A stretch of 64,000 bases of DNA from Paenibacillus sp. PCH8 (GTDB taxonomy: Bacteria > Bacillota > Bacilli > Paenibacillales > Paenibacillaceae): NCBI RefSeq assembly GCF_002968835.1, contig NZ_PKQK01000004.1, positions 248,001-312,000 on the forward strand. Direction: 5' to 3'. Position 1 is the stretch's first letter, and the number at the start of each line of letters is the position of its first letter. Below, in pieces: positions 27,085-35,599 of the stretch. The position numbers and the translations under genes were made by a program. The notes under the pieces are model-generated. The model was not told the DNA's origin, did not search any database, and saw only the letters and a program-made list of their open reading frames with translations.

Positions 27085-27116
27085 TTGTTAACCAATTCTA
27101 AATGAGCGGTTAACGA
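27085..27116. promoter_or_regulatory. BirA operator shared by bioY and the ECF genes
   Basis: TTGTTAACC and GGTTAACG are separated by 14 bases, close to the BirA box of Gram-positive bacteria (TGTTAAC-N14/15-GTTAACA). It sits between two divergent units. Biotin-loaded BirA would be expected to repress bioY and probably both directions. Confidence 0.75.
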
Positions 27117-27163
27117 TTAGGATCGTACCACATAACCATAGAAAGGGAAAGGACTAATTTACG

Positions 27164-28018
27164 ATGCAAGGCAACCTGCCAATAATTATATTAGAAGATG
27201 CTAGAGTGCATTATGCTTCCGAAGGTGGTCAAGTGAGAAAAGCGCTCGATGGAGTTTCACTCACGTTACACCAAGCAGAATGGATTAGTATTGTAGGGGC
27301 GAATGGCAGTGGGAAAAGTACGCTTGCTGGGCTACTCATCGGATTCATTCCATTATCGGGAGGGATACGGAATATCTCCGATAAACTTACCGTTCGGGGT
27401 GTATTGCAGCAACCGGATGCACAGGTACTGGGCGATACGATTGAAGAGGAGTTTCATTTTGCGCTGTCACCATTGATGGAGTCTGTAGAAGAGCAATTGG
27501 AGCACAGGCAGGATGCATTACATACCGTAGGACTTCAATTTCCCCCGGAGAAGGCCATTGCACAATTATCCGGTGGACAGAAACAACTGCTTAATATTGC
27601 CGTAGCGCTCGCGGCCAAACCGGATGTCTTGATTCTGGATGAGCCGACAGCCATGCTTGATCCGGAAGCAAGAGACCGTATCGAGGCCATCGTTCAGAAG
27701 ATCACCCAACAGGGAACGACGGTAATCTGGATTACGCATCATCTGGAAGAAGCGACCTTGTGTGATCGAATTATTGCTATTGAAAAGGGACGTTGTGTAT
27801 ACAACGGGATGCCTGAGTCCTTTTACTATGAAAAAGAGACGAGTGAGAAGACTACCAGGGAAAATGTACAGCTATCTCCCTGTGAACGGTTAGGGTTGGA
27901 CCCTCCTTTTACTGTGAAGACTGCGTTATTGCTCAAGCAAAAAGGCATGCCGCCACAAGCCATGCCACTGCGACCCGAGCAACTGGCTAAGGAGGTCGCA
28001 CGTTGGAGATCCAATTAA
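27164..28018 (+). CDS. ECF transporter ATPase, first subunit
   Basis: The 284-residue protein is an ABC ATPase of the EcfA type. It has Walker A GANGSGKST, the Q-loop VLQQPDAQVLG, the signature LSGGQKQL, Walker B VLILDEPTAMLD and the switch His in WITHHLEEA. A C-terminal extension of about 60 residues follows. The gene overlaps the next by 16 bases and is divergent from bioY under a BirA-type operator, which suggests a biotin-dedicated module (BioM-like) rather than the general ECF module usually found beside ribosomal protein genes. That role is inferred. Confidence 0.85.
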   Translation: MQGNLPIIILEDARVHYASEGGQVRKALDGVSLTLHQAEWISIVGANGSGKSTLAGLLIGFIPLSGGIRNISDKLTVRGVLQQPDAQVLGDTIEEEFHFALSPLMESVEEQLEHRQDALHTVGLQFPPEKAIAQLSGGQKQLLNIAVALAAKPDVLILDEPTAMLDPEARDRIEAIVQKITQQGTTVIWITHHLEEATLCDRIIAIEKGRCVYNGMPESFYYEKETSEKTTRENVQLSPCERLGLDPPFTVKTALLLKQKGMPPQAMPLRPEQLAKEVARWRSN

Positions 28019-29739
28019 CCAATATACGTATAGAAGCATCGGATTCGAGCAAACGTGCACTGCTCGAAGATGTAACTGTTCACTTGAACAGTGGGGAAAT
28101 CACCTTGCTGCTGGGCTGTACGGGTTCGGGGAAAACGACTTTATTACAGACACTGGCTGGTCTGAAGCCTCCTGATGCAGGCAATATTACACTGGATGGC
28201 ACGCCTTTCTGGCGAGAAGGAAAAGTGCCGCATTCGATTTTATTGCAAATGGGGCTGGTATTTCAATTTCCGGAACAACAACTGTTCGCCCGAAGTATTC
28301 AGCGTGAATTCACATATTCTCTGCGTCCTTATCGACTTTCCGAGAACGAACAACAAGAGCAGATCACAAAAGCTCTCAACCAGTGGGACCCGCCAGTATC
28401 TCCGGAGCTGGAGCGGCGATTTCATCTGGACAGGTCGCCATTTGCACTAAGTGGGGGAGAGAAGCGCAGGCTTGGACTTGCTCTCGGAAGTGTGACCAAT
28501 CCGTCATGGCTTTTGCTGGATGAGCCGAGCGCCGGTTTAGAAGCGCAAAGTGTGGGGCTTTTACTGGATGCATTGGAGCAACATCGTCTGGCAGACGGTG
28601 GGGTCGTGGTAGCAACCCATGATCTGGATACATTCTTGCCTTGTGCGAATCGGGTATTGTTATTGCAGGAAGGTCGTCTAATTGCTGATCTCACACCGCG
28701 AGAACTTCACGATAGGCCTGAATTGCTGGAGCAGACAGGGATCGGACTGCCACCTTCGATGCGACTAGCAGAGCAGTTTAGGGCTGCGGGTCTTGATCTG
28801 CCTTTTACCGCGATGACCCCGGAAGAGATGGCGGAAAGCATTGTTCAGTCTACGTTCGTTGAAGTGGGAATTCAGAACGAATCAAAAGCGGCATCGGGAG
28901 TAGCAATTACGGTGGCAGAGAGCGATATAATGGAGAATATAGAAGAGGACGATCCGAAGCTTCTTCCGAACACCTTGACTCATTCAAGCGGATTATATGG
29001 CGTTATGGACCCGCGTCTGAAATGGATTTTGTATATTTTGCTGGTCACCGCAGCGATGCTTCAACAGCGCTGGCTGGGATTGACGTTAACACTGGTGCCG
29101 GTAGTGGCCGCACTTGCTGTGCTTCCGCGTCAGACTTTAGCTGGCTGTATGAAGTTAATGAAGCCATTATTATTATTTTTCATCATATCAACGGCGCTAT
29201 CTGGGACCACCCTTTCAACAGAGGGAGGAGGTCTGCACTTTGGCTTTTCCCTCATACAGGCAGAAGGCACTTTGCTGAATGTGTATCGTTTGTTTATCGT
29301 CACGTTGGCAAGTCTATGGTTTTCACTGACAACGCCTTATGGGCGAATGGTAGAAGGGCTGAACTGGGTACTCGGTATCGGTAAAAAAATTAAGTTGCCT
29401 GTAGCTTCGTTTGCACTTGCTGTATCGTTAATCTTTCGATTTATCCCGATGATCTGGAGTGAGTGGCAGCGATTCTCACTGATCGTACGAGCACGTGGGA
29501 AGGCAGCTTTAAGACCAAATACCGTGCGAATTCGTGACTTGGGTCCGATGGTGATTCCCTTGTTAATGGCGCTATTCCAACGTGCAGAGGATATGACCAT
29601 TGCGATGGAAATGCGTAAAGTTAGAGAGAACTCTTTGCTTGGTGTACGTTCTTCGTTATTGGTATGGTCCAAGCGTGACACCTGGATTGGCATGGCTGGC
29701 CTCATTGGTTTTGTACTATTATTATGGATTCGCCAATGA
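28003..29739 (+). CDS. ECF ATPase fused to the EcfT membrane subunit
   Basis: In this 578-residue protein, residues 1 to about 270 form a second EcfA ATPase (Walker A GCTGSGKTT, VFQFPEQQLFA, LSGGEKRRLG, LLLDEPSAGLE, VATHDLD). After a low-complexity linker (about 290-325) the C-terminal part is an EcfT protein with about five membrane segments and coupling motifs around VRARGKAALRP and AMEMRKVRE. ATPase and EcfT are normally separate genes, so this is a natural fusion. TTG 28003 follows AAGGAGG by 7 bases and lies inside the preceding gene. With BioY it would make a complete biotin ECF transporter. Confidence 0.87.
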   Translation: MEIQLTNIRIEASDSSKRALLEDVTVHLNSGEITLLLGCTGSGKTTLLQTLAGLKPPDAGNITLDGTPFWREGKVPHSILLQMGLVFQFPEQQLFARSIQREFTYSLRPYRLSENEQQEQITKALNQWDPPVSPELERRFHLDRSPFALSGGEKRRLGLALGSVTNPSWLLLDEPSAGLEAQSVGLLLDALEQHRLADGGVVVATHDLDTFLPCANRVLLLQEGRLIADLTPRELHDRPELLEQTGIGLPPSMRLAEQFRAAGLDLPFTAMTPEEMAESIVQSTFVEVGIQNESKAASGVAITVAESDIMENIEEDDPKLLPNTLTHSSGLYGVMDPRLKWILYILLVTAAMLQQRWLGLTLTLVPVVAALAVLPRQTLAGCMKLMKPLLLFFIISTALSGTTLSTEGGGLHFGFSLIQAEGTLLNVYRLFIVTLASLWFSLTTPYGRMVEGLNWVLGIGKKIKLPVASFALAVSLIFRFIPMIWSEWQRFSLIVRARGKAALRPNTVRIRDLGPMVIPLLMALFQRAEDMTIAMEMRKVRENSLLGVRSSLLVWSKRDTWIGMAGLIGFVLLLWIRQ

Positions 29740-29816
29740 TGATGCATAATTTCGTGAGCGCTCGCTCACAATAAGTGTGCGTTGATCATCTGGAAGCGGA
29801 TTAGGAGGGGCGAACG

Positions 29817-30115
29817 ATGAAAGATAAGTTTTTGCGTGAAGAACGGCAAGAATATACCGATGTGTCTACGGTGGAGTCGCAGCGAAACGATATCACACTT
29901 GAAGAATTTCCGGAGGGCCTTACGGTTCATCTTTGTTATCCGAGTCTCTTGGAAAGAGTTCTCCGTGGCGGGTAGATCAGCGATCTGCACATCGTTTTGA
30001 TTATGAAAATCATGAGCTTCATGAAGGAGAAATACGGGATTATCCGGGTCAGGATGTTTTCGAGCAATCGGTTCCAGATAACGTGTCCAAGCCTCAACAC
30101 CCGGAAGAATCGTAA
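29817..30115 (+). pseudogene. Small conserved-looking protein, frameshifted
   Basis: ATG 29817 follows AGGAGGGG and opens MKDKFLREERQEYTDVSTVE onward to EEFPEG, then runs into a stop at about 29975. One added G in the GGG at 29915-29917 continues the protein as PYGSSLLSESLGKSSPWRVD and on to PQHPEES, stop 30115, giving about 99 residues. The repaired protein is very polar and acidic, probably soluble. I do not know its function. The break may be a sequencing error, as three other genes here lack one G in a G-run. Confidence 0.6.
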
Positions 30116-30139
30116 TGAGTATGGATACAAAATAGAGCG

Positions 30140-30179
30140 TAGCCTCCGACAGGTTTGGTCCTGTTCGGGGCTATTTTCG
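30140..30179 (+). terminator. Rho-independent terminator
   Basis: TAGCCTCCGACAGG pairs with CCTGTTCGGGGCTA (bulge and a mismatch), followed by TTTTCG. Confidence 0.55.
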
Positions 30180-30280
30180 TTGTGTTTATTTTGAGAACAA
30201 ATCTCCTCTAATTCCACATTATGGGTTATTATATTTGTAGCTCGAAGTAAAAAAATTGTTTAATAGGCGGAGGTTTCGGA

Positions 30281-30856
30281 ATGAGAGAGATCGATTATAG
30301 TCAATATTTCTGGCAGGATGATAAGATCAGATTACGCGCTTTGCGTGAGGAAGATTGGGAAGACCATTATTATAACCGCTTTGATACACCTGCCCGTCGG
30401 TTATTGGAGTGTGCAGTAGAGTTACCGCCAACTCATGTTGAAGCTAAGAATTTCATGGAAAACTTCTCTGATTTTTCTGTAGCCAAAGGACGGATCATGT
30501 TTACCATTGTAAATATGGATGGTGAGAATGTCGGAGGTGTGAATCTGAACAGCATTGATGAGAGGAACGGTACCTTTAGCATTGGAATTCAAATTGACAG
30601 GGATCATCGAGGAAAAGGATACGGAACCAGAGCCGTTCGAATCTTGTTGAACTATGCCTTCTTCGAGCGCAGGCTCAACAAATTTAATGATTATGTACTT
30701 CAAGGAAATGAACCTTCCGCAGCCATGATGAGAAAGCTTGGATGTGTGCAGGAAGGTGTGCGTCGCCAAGTGATCTATACCGATGGAAAATACCAGGATC
30801 TGATCCTCTTTGGATTAACCAAAGATGAGTTTATGGTTAAAGAAGGGCTTGTTTGA
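30281..30856 (+). CDS. GNAT-family N-acetyltransferase (RimJ-like)
   Basis: The 191-residue protein has the GNAT fold pattern: an N-terminal IRLRALREEDWEDHY, the acetyl-CoA loop IQIDRDHRGKGYGTRAVRIL and the late NEPSAAMMRKLGCVQEGVRR. Members of this subgroup acetylate N-termini of ribosomal proteins or small molecules; the substrate cannot be told. The gene follows a terminator and precedes another GNAT gene by 45 bases. GGCGGAGG lies upstream of the ATG. Confidence 0.82.
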   Translation: MREIDYSQYFWQDDKIRLRALREEDWEDHYYNRFDTPARRLLECAVELPPTHVEAKNFMENFSDFSVAKGRIMFTIVNMDGENVGGVNLNSIDERNGTFSIGIQIDRDHRGKGYGTRAVRILLNYAFFERRLNKFNDYVLQGNEPSAAMMRKLGCVQEGVRRQVIYTDGKYQDLILFGLTKDEFMVKEGLV

Positions 30857-30901
30857 AGTATAAGCTAATAAGCTGAAATCAAGTATATGGTAGGAGGAAT
30901 T

Positions 30902-31482
30902 ATGAACCAACCCGTTCCAAACAATGAATTAATCATCGATTGCAAGGATATTTATTTACGCGAGTATCGACTTGAAGATTTGGAGAAATTGCAGGAAATT
31001 ACGTGGCAACCCGAGGTGTACGAATTCCTACCGGGATGGAATGCTACGATTGAGGAGAGGGCCCTCTGGCTTACTGACTATGAAATACCTGAAAATCAGC
31101 GTTTTAAACAAGCTGTTTTGGCGGAGGGGATATCGGAGATTTGTATTTACGTATGGCTATCGTACTCAAAGAAAATGACGAGTTTATCGGATGGTGCTGT
31201 TCGGGGATCAAGGACGAACTGCCAGCACCCAATCGGGAGATTATGTACGGTATTTCAAAACATTTCAGGAACCGTGGCTATACAACGCAAGCTGTGAAAG
31301 GGATGACGGAGTATTTATTTGAGTACACAAACGTCGAGTTACTGAATGCCATCGCTTTGATTACCAATCAAGCATCCAATAAGGTAATACAGAAATGTAA
31401 TTTTGAACGGTTAAATTTGATCGAGATCGAAAATGAATCGTATCACAATTACCAACTGCGGAAGCAACAAGGTCATTTTTAG
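30902..31482 (+). pseudogene. GNAT acetyltransferase interrupted by a one-base frameshift
   Basis: From ATG 30902 (after TAGGAGGA) the frame encodes the N-terminal part of a GNAT protein (LREYRLEDLEKLQEITWQPE) and derails at the GGGG of 31126-31129. Adding one G gives AEGDIGDLYLRMAIVLKEND and continues through GISKHFRNRGYTTQAVKGM to the stop at 31482, a complete protein of about 193 residues. The acetyl-CoA loop is in the second half. The gene may be intact in the organism if the missing G is a read error. Confidence 0.7.
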
Positions 31483-31701
31483 TAGAACATAGTCCCATTG
31501 AAAATAGCTATAACATCAACATTTCGGATCAGGTTAGACAGTTATTGCTGGCTGCCTGATTATTTTCTGGTTTTATTTTATGTAACTATGTTTCTTTCAT
31601 CAAGCTGATGGGATCAAGAGGTTATAAAACGGTGGGCTTGGCAAAAGAACATGCTTTCTAACATAAGATGCGAAAGTTTAGTCTATAGGACAAGGCTTAT
31701 A

Positions 31702-32061
31702 TTAATAATTTTCTCCGCGATAATAACGTTCCAGTTTGTTATCCAAATGAACAAGCTGCGCTTTTTTCTCCTCGATATCATTCAGCAACTTTTGCTTTTG
31801 ATCTTCAATCAGTTGGGTTCTTTGCTTCAGGGTGGAGGTTCCTTCATTTACCTGATCATAGTACTTTTTGATGTCTTCCACACTCATCCCGGTTTCACGA
31901 AGACATTTGATAAAAACCAGCCAGTTCAGATCATCCTCCGAATAAAGACGGTTATTCTGCTCACTTCGCGCAGCAGGTTTCAACAGTCCCTTTCTTTCGT
32001 AAAAGCGGATCGCTCCGATCGAGACCTCGACTTTTTTCGCTACTTCTCCAATGCTTAACAT
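31702..32061 (-). CDS. MerR-family regulator
   Basis: The 119-residue protein starts MLSIGEVAKKVEVSIGAIRF with the MerR winged helix (YERKGLL, RLYSEDDL) and ends in a coiled-coil of about 50 residues. It has no cysteine-based metal site, and no large effector domain, so it belongs to the short MerR group that includes redox or aldehyde-responsive regulators. It is divergent from the SDR gene at 32162, whose promoter has the long spacer typical of MerR targets. Confidence 0.87.
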   Translation of the reverse strand: MLSIGEVAKKVEVSIGAIRFYERKGLLKPAARSEQNNRLYSEDDLNWLVFIKCLRETGMSVEDIKKYYDQVNEGTSTLKQRTQLIEDQKQKLLNDIEEKKAQLVHLDNKLERYYRGENY

Positions 32062-32086
32062 GTTAAACCCCTTTTATAAAAAAAAT

Positions 32087-32117
32087 TTGACCTACACTAA
32101 GTGTAGCATAGTAACTT
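32087..32117 (+). promoter_or_regulatory. MerR-type promoter with palindrome
   Basis: TTGACC (32087-32092) is followed by CTACACTAAGTGTAG (32092-32106), a perfect palindrome around A32099. The best -10 (TAACTT, 32112-32117) is 19 bp from the -35, the stretched spacing that MerR proteins correct by twisting DNA. Confidence 0.65.
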
Positions 32118-32161
32118 ATACATTGTTAATTATAAATCAAATCAGGGAAAGAAGGATTCGC

Positions 32162-32872
32162 ATGAAAAAGACTGTCTTGGTAACCGGAGCAAATAAAGGA
32201 ATTGGATATGAAATGGTAAAGCAGTTAGGTGAAGCAGGATGGAAAGTTATCCTTGGCGCACGCAGTGTCGAACGGGGCGAAGCAGCTGTTTCCGAGTTAA
32301 CTTCCAGAGGATTAGACGTAGAATTTGTACAAATCGACATGAGTGACTTGAAAAGCATTGAACAGGCAGCCGATACGATTAACAAGACTTATCCCGCAAT
32401 AAACCTTCTGATCAATAACGCGGGTATGCCGGGTGCTTTCTCTCATTCTTTTACGGATACCCAAGAGGAAGATTTGCGGAACGCCTTTGAAGTCAATTTT
32501 TTCGGCACCTTCCGTTTGAATCAGCGATTGTTCCCGTTAATCAAAGATAATGAAGGCACAATCATTAATGTATCGACCGACATGGCTTCTCTGGACCATA
32601 TGCAAAATGCGGAATTTACGTTAAATGCCTTCGACTATAACTCATCCAAAACGGCCAACAGTGCCATGACACTTTCGATGGCTTATGAAGTCAAAAATAG
32701 CAGGGCTCAAGTCTTTGCGGTGACGCCCGGATTCACATCAACAGATCTTAACGGCAATGCCGAAGGCGGTAAATCAAAAGAAGCCGGCGCTGCGATTATT
32801 GTGGGCTATGCGACAGATGGCAAACGCCATAACGGGGAGTTCCTAGATGAGAACGGTGTGTACCCTTGGTAA
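32162..32872 (+). CDS. Short-chain dehydrogenase/reductase
   Basis: The 236-residue protein has the SDR motifs VTGANKGIGYE, NNAG and YNSSKTANSAM (catalytic Tyr and Lys), with a basic ARSVERG segment suggesting NADP preference. It is longest-open from 32051, but AGAAGG upstream of ATG 32162 and the homology start with MKKTVLVTGA support this start. It is divergently paired with the MerR gene and is probably induced by that regulator's signal, likely a carbonyl or redox stress. The substrate is unknown. Confidence 0.87.
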   Translation: MKKTVLVTGANKGIGYEMVKQLGEAGWKVILGARSVERGEAAVSELTSRGLDVEFVQIDMSDLKSIEQAADTINKTYPAINLLINNAGMPGAFSHSFTDTQEEDLRNAFEVNFFGTFRLNQRLFPLIKDNEGTIINVSTDMASLDHMQNAEFTLNAFDYNSSKTANSAMTLSMAYEVKNSRAQVFAVTPGFTSTDLNGNAEGGKSKEAGAAIIVGYATDGKRHNGEFLDENGVYPW

Positions 32873-32982
32873 TTGACCGTTGCCAAGAGTAGCGATAGAT
32901 TGAGATGAGTTTTAGCGTGTATTGGTATGCTCAAGCCTAAGCTCGAACCCAAGCACAAATTCAAGCAGCTACTAAATAAATC

Positions 32983-33021
32983 CCCCATTCATTTCTCAAC
33001 CGAAATGAATGGGGATTCTTT
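32983..33021. terminator. Terminator between converging genes
   Basis: A perfect 13-bp stem, CCCCATTCATTTC with GAAATGAATGGGG, is followed by ATTCTTT. The following 160 bases up to the kinase gene hold repeated short motifs such as CTTACGTAGAGC but no gene. Confidence 0.75.
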
Positions 33022-33187
33022 ATGCAATGAAAAGCCAGAAGTAAGATGAAGGAAAAGCAGCGTTTGGAGAGCTTGACTAGGAGCTTACATAAGCTACAAG
33101 TAGATATTACGTAGAGCTACGTGTAACTAACTTATAACCTTCGTATAACCAACTTATCGCTTACGTAGAGCGAGCGATCCGCTCAGC

Positions 33188-34705
33188 CTAGACTTCTGCC
33201 TTATACAGCGGCATTGAGATCATAAATTCAGTTCCCGAGCCTACTTGACTTTGTACTGTGATTTTCCCACCATGCGACTCCACAATCGAGCGGGTAATGG
33301 CTAGACCAAGACCTGCGCCCCCTTGTTTTCTCGAACGAGAACTGCTCGTGCGGTAAAATCGCTCAAAGATATGGGGCAGATGTGCAGGTTTAATGCCTGT
33401 GCCGTTATCCTTCACTGACAATTCAACCTTATGGTGCGTGGCATACAACGCTATGGAGATGGCTCCATGCTCTGGATCGGTGTGCTGCACCGCATTATGG
33501 AACAGATTCAGCACGACCTGCTTCAGTTTGTAAGGGTCAGCCAGCACATGGACTTCAGCTGTCAGATCGAGTTGAATAGCTCTTCGTTGAGCCATCATGG
33601 CAAGCTGTGATTGCATTTCGAGCAGCAGACTGTCCAGTTGAATGACTTCTTGTTCCTGCTTGGGAGCTTGATCCAGCTTGGTCAGGAGCAGTAAATCTCC
33701 AACTAGCTTGTTAATACGCAGCGATTCGCCATGCATGCTGTCCAGTGCTTTATACAATTGCTCTTGATTGGTCGCCGCACCCCGCTGTAGAACTTCAATG
33801 AAGCCGTGAATGGAGGTAAGGGGAGTACGCAATTCATGGGAAGCATCGGATAAGAAACGCTGCATCTGTTCTTTTGATTCCCGCTCCGCTTCAAACGAGT
33901 TTTCAAGTCTTTCAAGCATGCTATTAAATGAAAGTGCGAGCTGATCCACTTCCTCTTGTCCCTGAACGACGGGAAGGCGTATTGCGAGACTGCCTGCATC
34001 GATCTGCTGTACTTTATTCACCATGTTGGACAGGGGAACCAGCGTCCTGCGTAGCAGCTTAGTATATAGAATAAGACCGGCTATCATGGCCAGAAGCGAT
34101 AACATGATAAAGATCAGAAGCTGTTTAATAATCAGATCTCTCAGTGGCTTCGTAGCCGTACCCATCTGGACCATCGGTAAGCCGCGATTGCGTGGACCGG
34201 GTGAGGCAAATACAATCAATTGCTCATTACCTTGGCTATCCGTTACGATCCGGTAGGGAATATGTTTGTGTTCTTTTAACTGAGCTGTAATGTCCTGATA
34301 TTCAACAGTTGATAGATGAGGGGCATTCAGACCGTCATCCCCAAAAACATCCTGGAACGTACCTTGGTTATCAAACAGAGCCAGGGACCGGTCCGGAATA
34401 TACAGCACCCGGTTACCAGATCCATTTCCTGCCTGTCCACCGAAAGGATTACCGGGAGAGCCGCTACGTGAAGGGATTCCGAGCCAAACCGGGGGCATGG
34501 ACATGAGTTGTTCTTCCATGGTTTTCGCCTGATTGCGGTAGAGAAAGCTTTCCATGATCCAGAATTGCAGAATACCGATTAACAATAGCAGCCCGGCAAG
34601 CACGAACAGAGAACGTGAGAGTAATTGAGAACGCAGTGAACGCGGCCAGATCCATTGCTGAAGACGTCCTGAACGAAGTTTATTTTTCTTTGGCAGCGAG
34701 TTCAT
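33188..34705 (-). CDS. Sensor histidine kinase
   Basis: The 505-residue protein has a membrane segment near 32-50, an extracytoplasmic sensor of about 140 residues with a Gly/Ser/Pro-rich part (SRSGSPGNPFGGQAGNGSGN), a second membrane segment near 193-215, HAMP, HisKA with the phosphorylated His290 in DASHELRTPLT, and HATPase motifs (NLFHNAVQHT, DNGTGI, GGAGLGLAI). Its start overlaps the response regulator stop by one base. It probably senses the cell envelope, since it is divergent from a surface glycosylation operon. The ligand is unknown. Confidence 0.9.
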   Translation of the reverse strand: MNSLPKKNKLRSGRLQQWIWPRSLRSQLLSRSLFVLAGLLLLIGILQFWIMESFLYRNQAKTMEEQLMSMPPVWLGIPSRSGSPGNPFGGQAGNGSGNRVLYIPDRSLALFDNQGTFQDVFGDDGLNAPHLSTVEYQDITAQLKEHKHIPYRIVTDSQGNEQLIVFASPGPRNRGLPMVQMGTATKPLRDLIIKQLLIFIMLSLLAMIAGLILYTKLLRRTLVPLSNMVNKVQQIDAGSLAIRLPVVQGQEEVDQLALSFNSMLERLENSFEAERESKEQMQRFLSDASHELRTPLTSIHGFIEVLQRGAATNQEQLYKALDSMHGESLRINKLVGDLLLLTKLDQAPKQEQEVIQLDSLLLEMQSQLAMMAQRRAIQLDLTAEVHVLADPYKLKQVVLNLFHNAVQHTDPEHGAISIALYATHHKVELSVKDNGTGIKPAHLPHIFERFYRTSSSRSRKQGGAGLGLAITRSIVESHGGKITVQSQVGSGTEFMISMPLYKAEV

Positions 34706-35388
34706 CAGAGATCCACCCTGTACCCGACACCCCGAAGCGTGCGAATGAGTCTGTGCTCTTTATCCCCGAGTTTGTCGCGCAAGGAGCGAACGTATACCTC
34801 CACAATATTTTCTTCTCCGCCAAAATCATACCCCCACACCCGGCTCAAAATGGTCGCTTTGCTGAGTACAATCCCGTGATTAAGCACTATAAATTTTAGT
34901 AGTTCATATTCGGTTGGTGACAGTTCCAGCACCTTATCCCTATAGGTAATCTCTCTGCGTTGATCGTCAATTCGGAATGGACCGTGGGTAACGGCCCCGA
35001 TTAACAAAGGGAACTGATTACGCAGTCTGGCCTGAATCCGGGCGAGCAGTTCATCGAAGGCGAAGGGCTTGATCATGTAATCGTCAGCACCTAGCCACAG
35101 GCCTTTAACGCGATTCTCGACTTCATCCTTTGCTGTCAGCATAATTACTCCAACCTCTGCTCCGGTCTTGCGCAGGCGCTCGACGACTTCGAATCCATCC
35201 ATCTCCGGCATCATGACATCCAGAATAGCCATATGCGGCCGGAATTCAAGCGCGAGTTCAAGCGCAGCTGCTCCATCCGGTGCGGTACGTACATCGAAGC
35301 CTTCATTACTTAATCCAAGCTCCAGAAATTGCAAAATATGTGGTTCATCATCAGCCAATAGTATTCTTATTCCGCTGCTTAGCTTCAT
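34705..35388 (-). CDS. OmpR-family response regulator
   Basis: The 227-residue protein has a receiver domain with acidic pocket (LLADDEP), phosphorylated Asp57 in LDVMMPEMDG and Lys in MLTAKDE, followed by a winged-helix DNA-binding domain (LELSPTEYELLKFIVLNHG, VEVYVRSLRDKLG, IRTLRGVGYR). It is the first gene of a minus-strand operon with the kinase. Its likely targets include the divergent operon at 35600, which has CTGAAA direct repeats upstream. Confidence 0.93.
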   Translation of the reverse strand: MKLSSGIRILLADDEPHILQFLELGLSNEGFDVRTAPDGAAALELALEFRPHMAILDVMMPEMDGFEVVERLRKTGAEVGVIMLTAKDEVENRVKGLWLGADDYMIKPFAFDELLARIQARLRNQFPLLIGAVTHGPFRIDDQRREITYRDKVLELSPTEYELLKFIVLNHGIVLSKATILSRVWGYDFGGEENIVEVYVRSLRDKLGDKEHRLIRTLRGVGYRVDL

Positions 35389-35479
35389 AAATAGACGTCT
35401 CCTCTATGCTTGATTCCAGTATTCATCTAAACTTGTCCCTTCCAGCGAAGGGCTATATGTCATATTATCGCTTGCCAAA

Positions 35480-35496
35480 CTGAAATTTAGCTGAAA
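35480..35496 (+). promoter_or_regulatory. Direct repeats CTGAAA, possible response-regulator site
   Basis: CTGAAA at 35480-35485 and again at 35491-35496 are 11 bp apart, one helical turn, as in OmpR-family binding sites. They lie 104-120 bases before the GT39 start. The promoter itself has weak -35 and -10 elements, which fits an activated promoter. Confidence 0.45.
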
Positions 35497-35599
35497 GGAT
35501 TGCACATTATCCTCAGACAACATTCAGCGGGCACTCATCCCAGCTTTATTTTGGTATGGCACAATAATAGACACGAAGAACTTGAAGGAGTGATTACCA

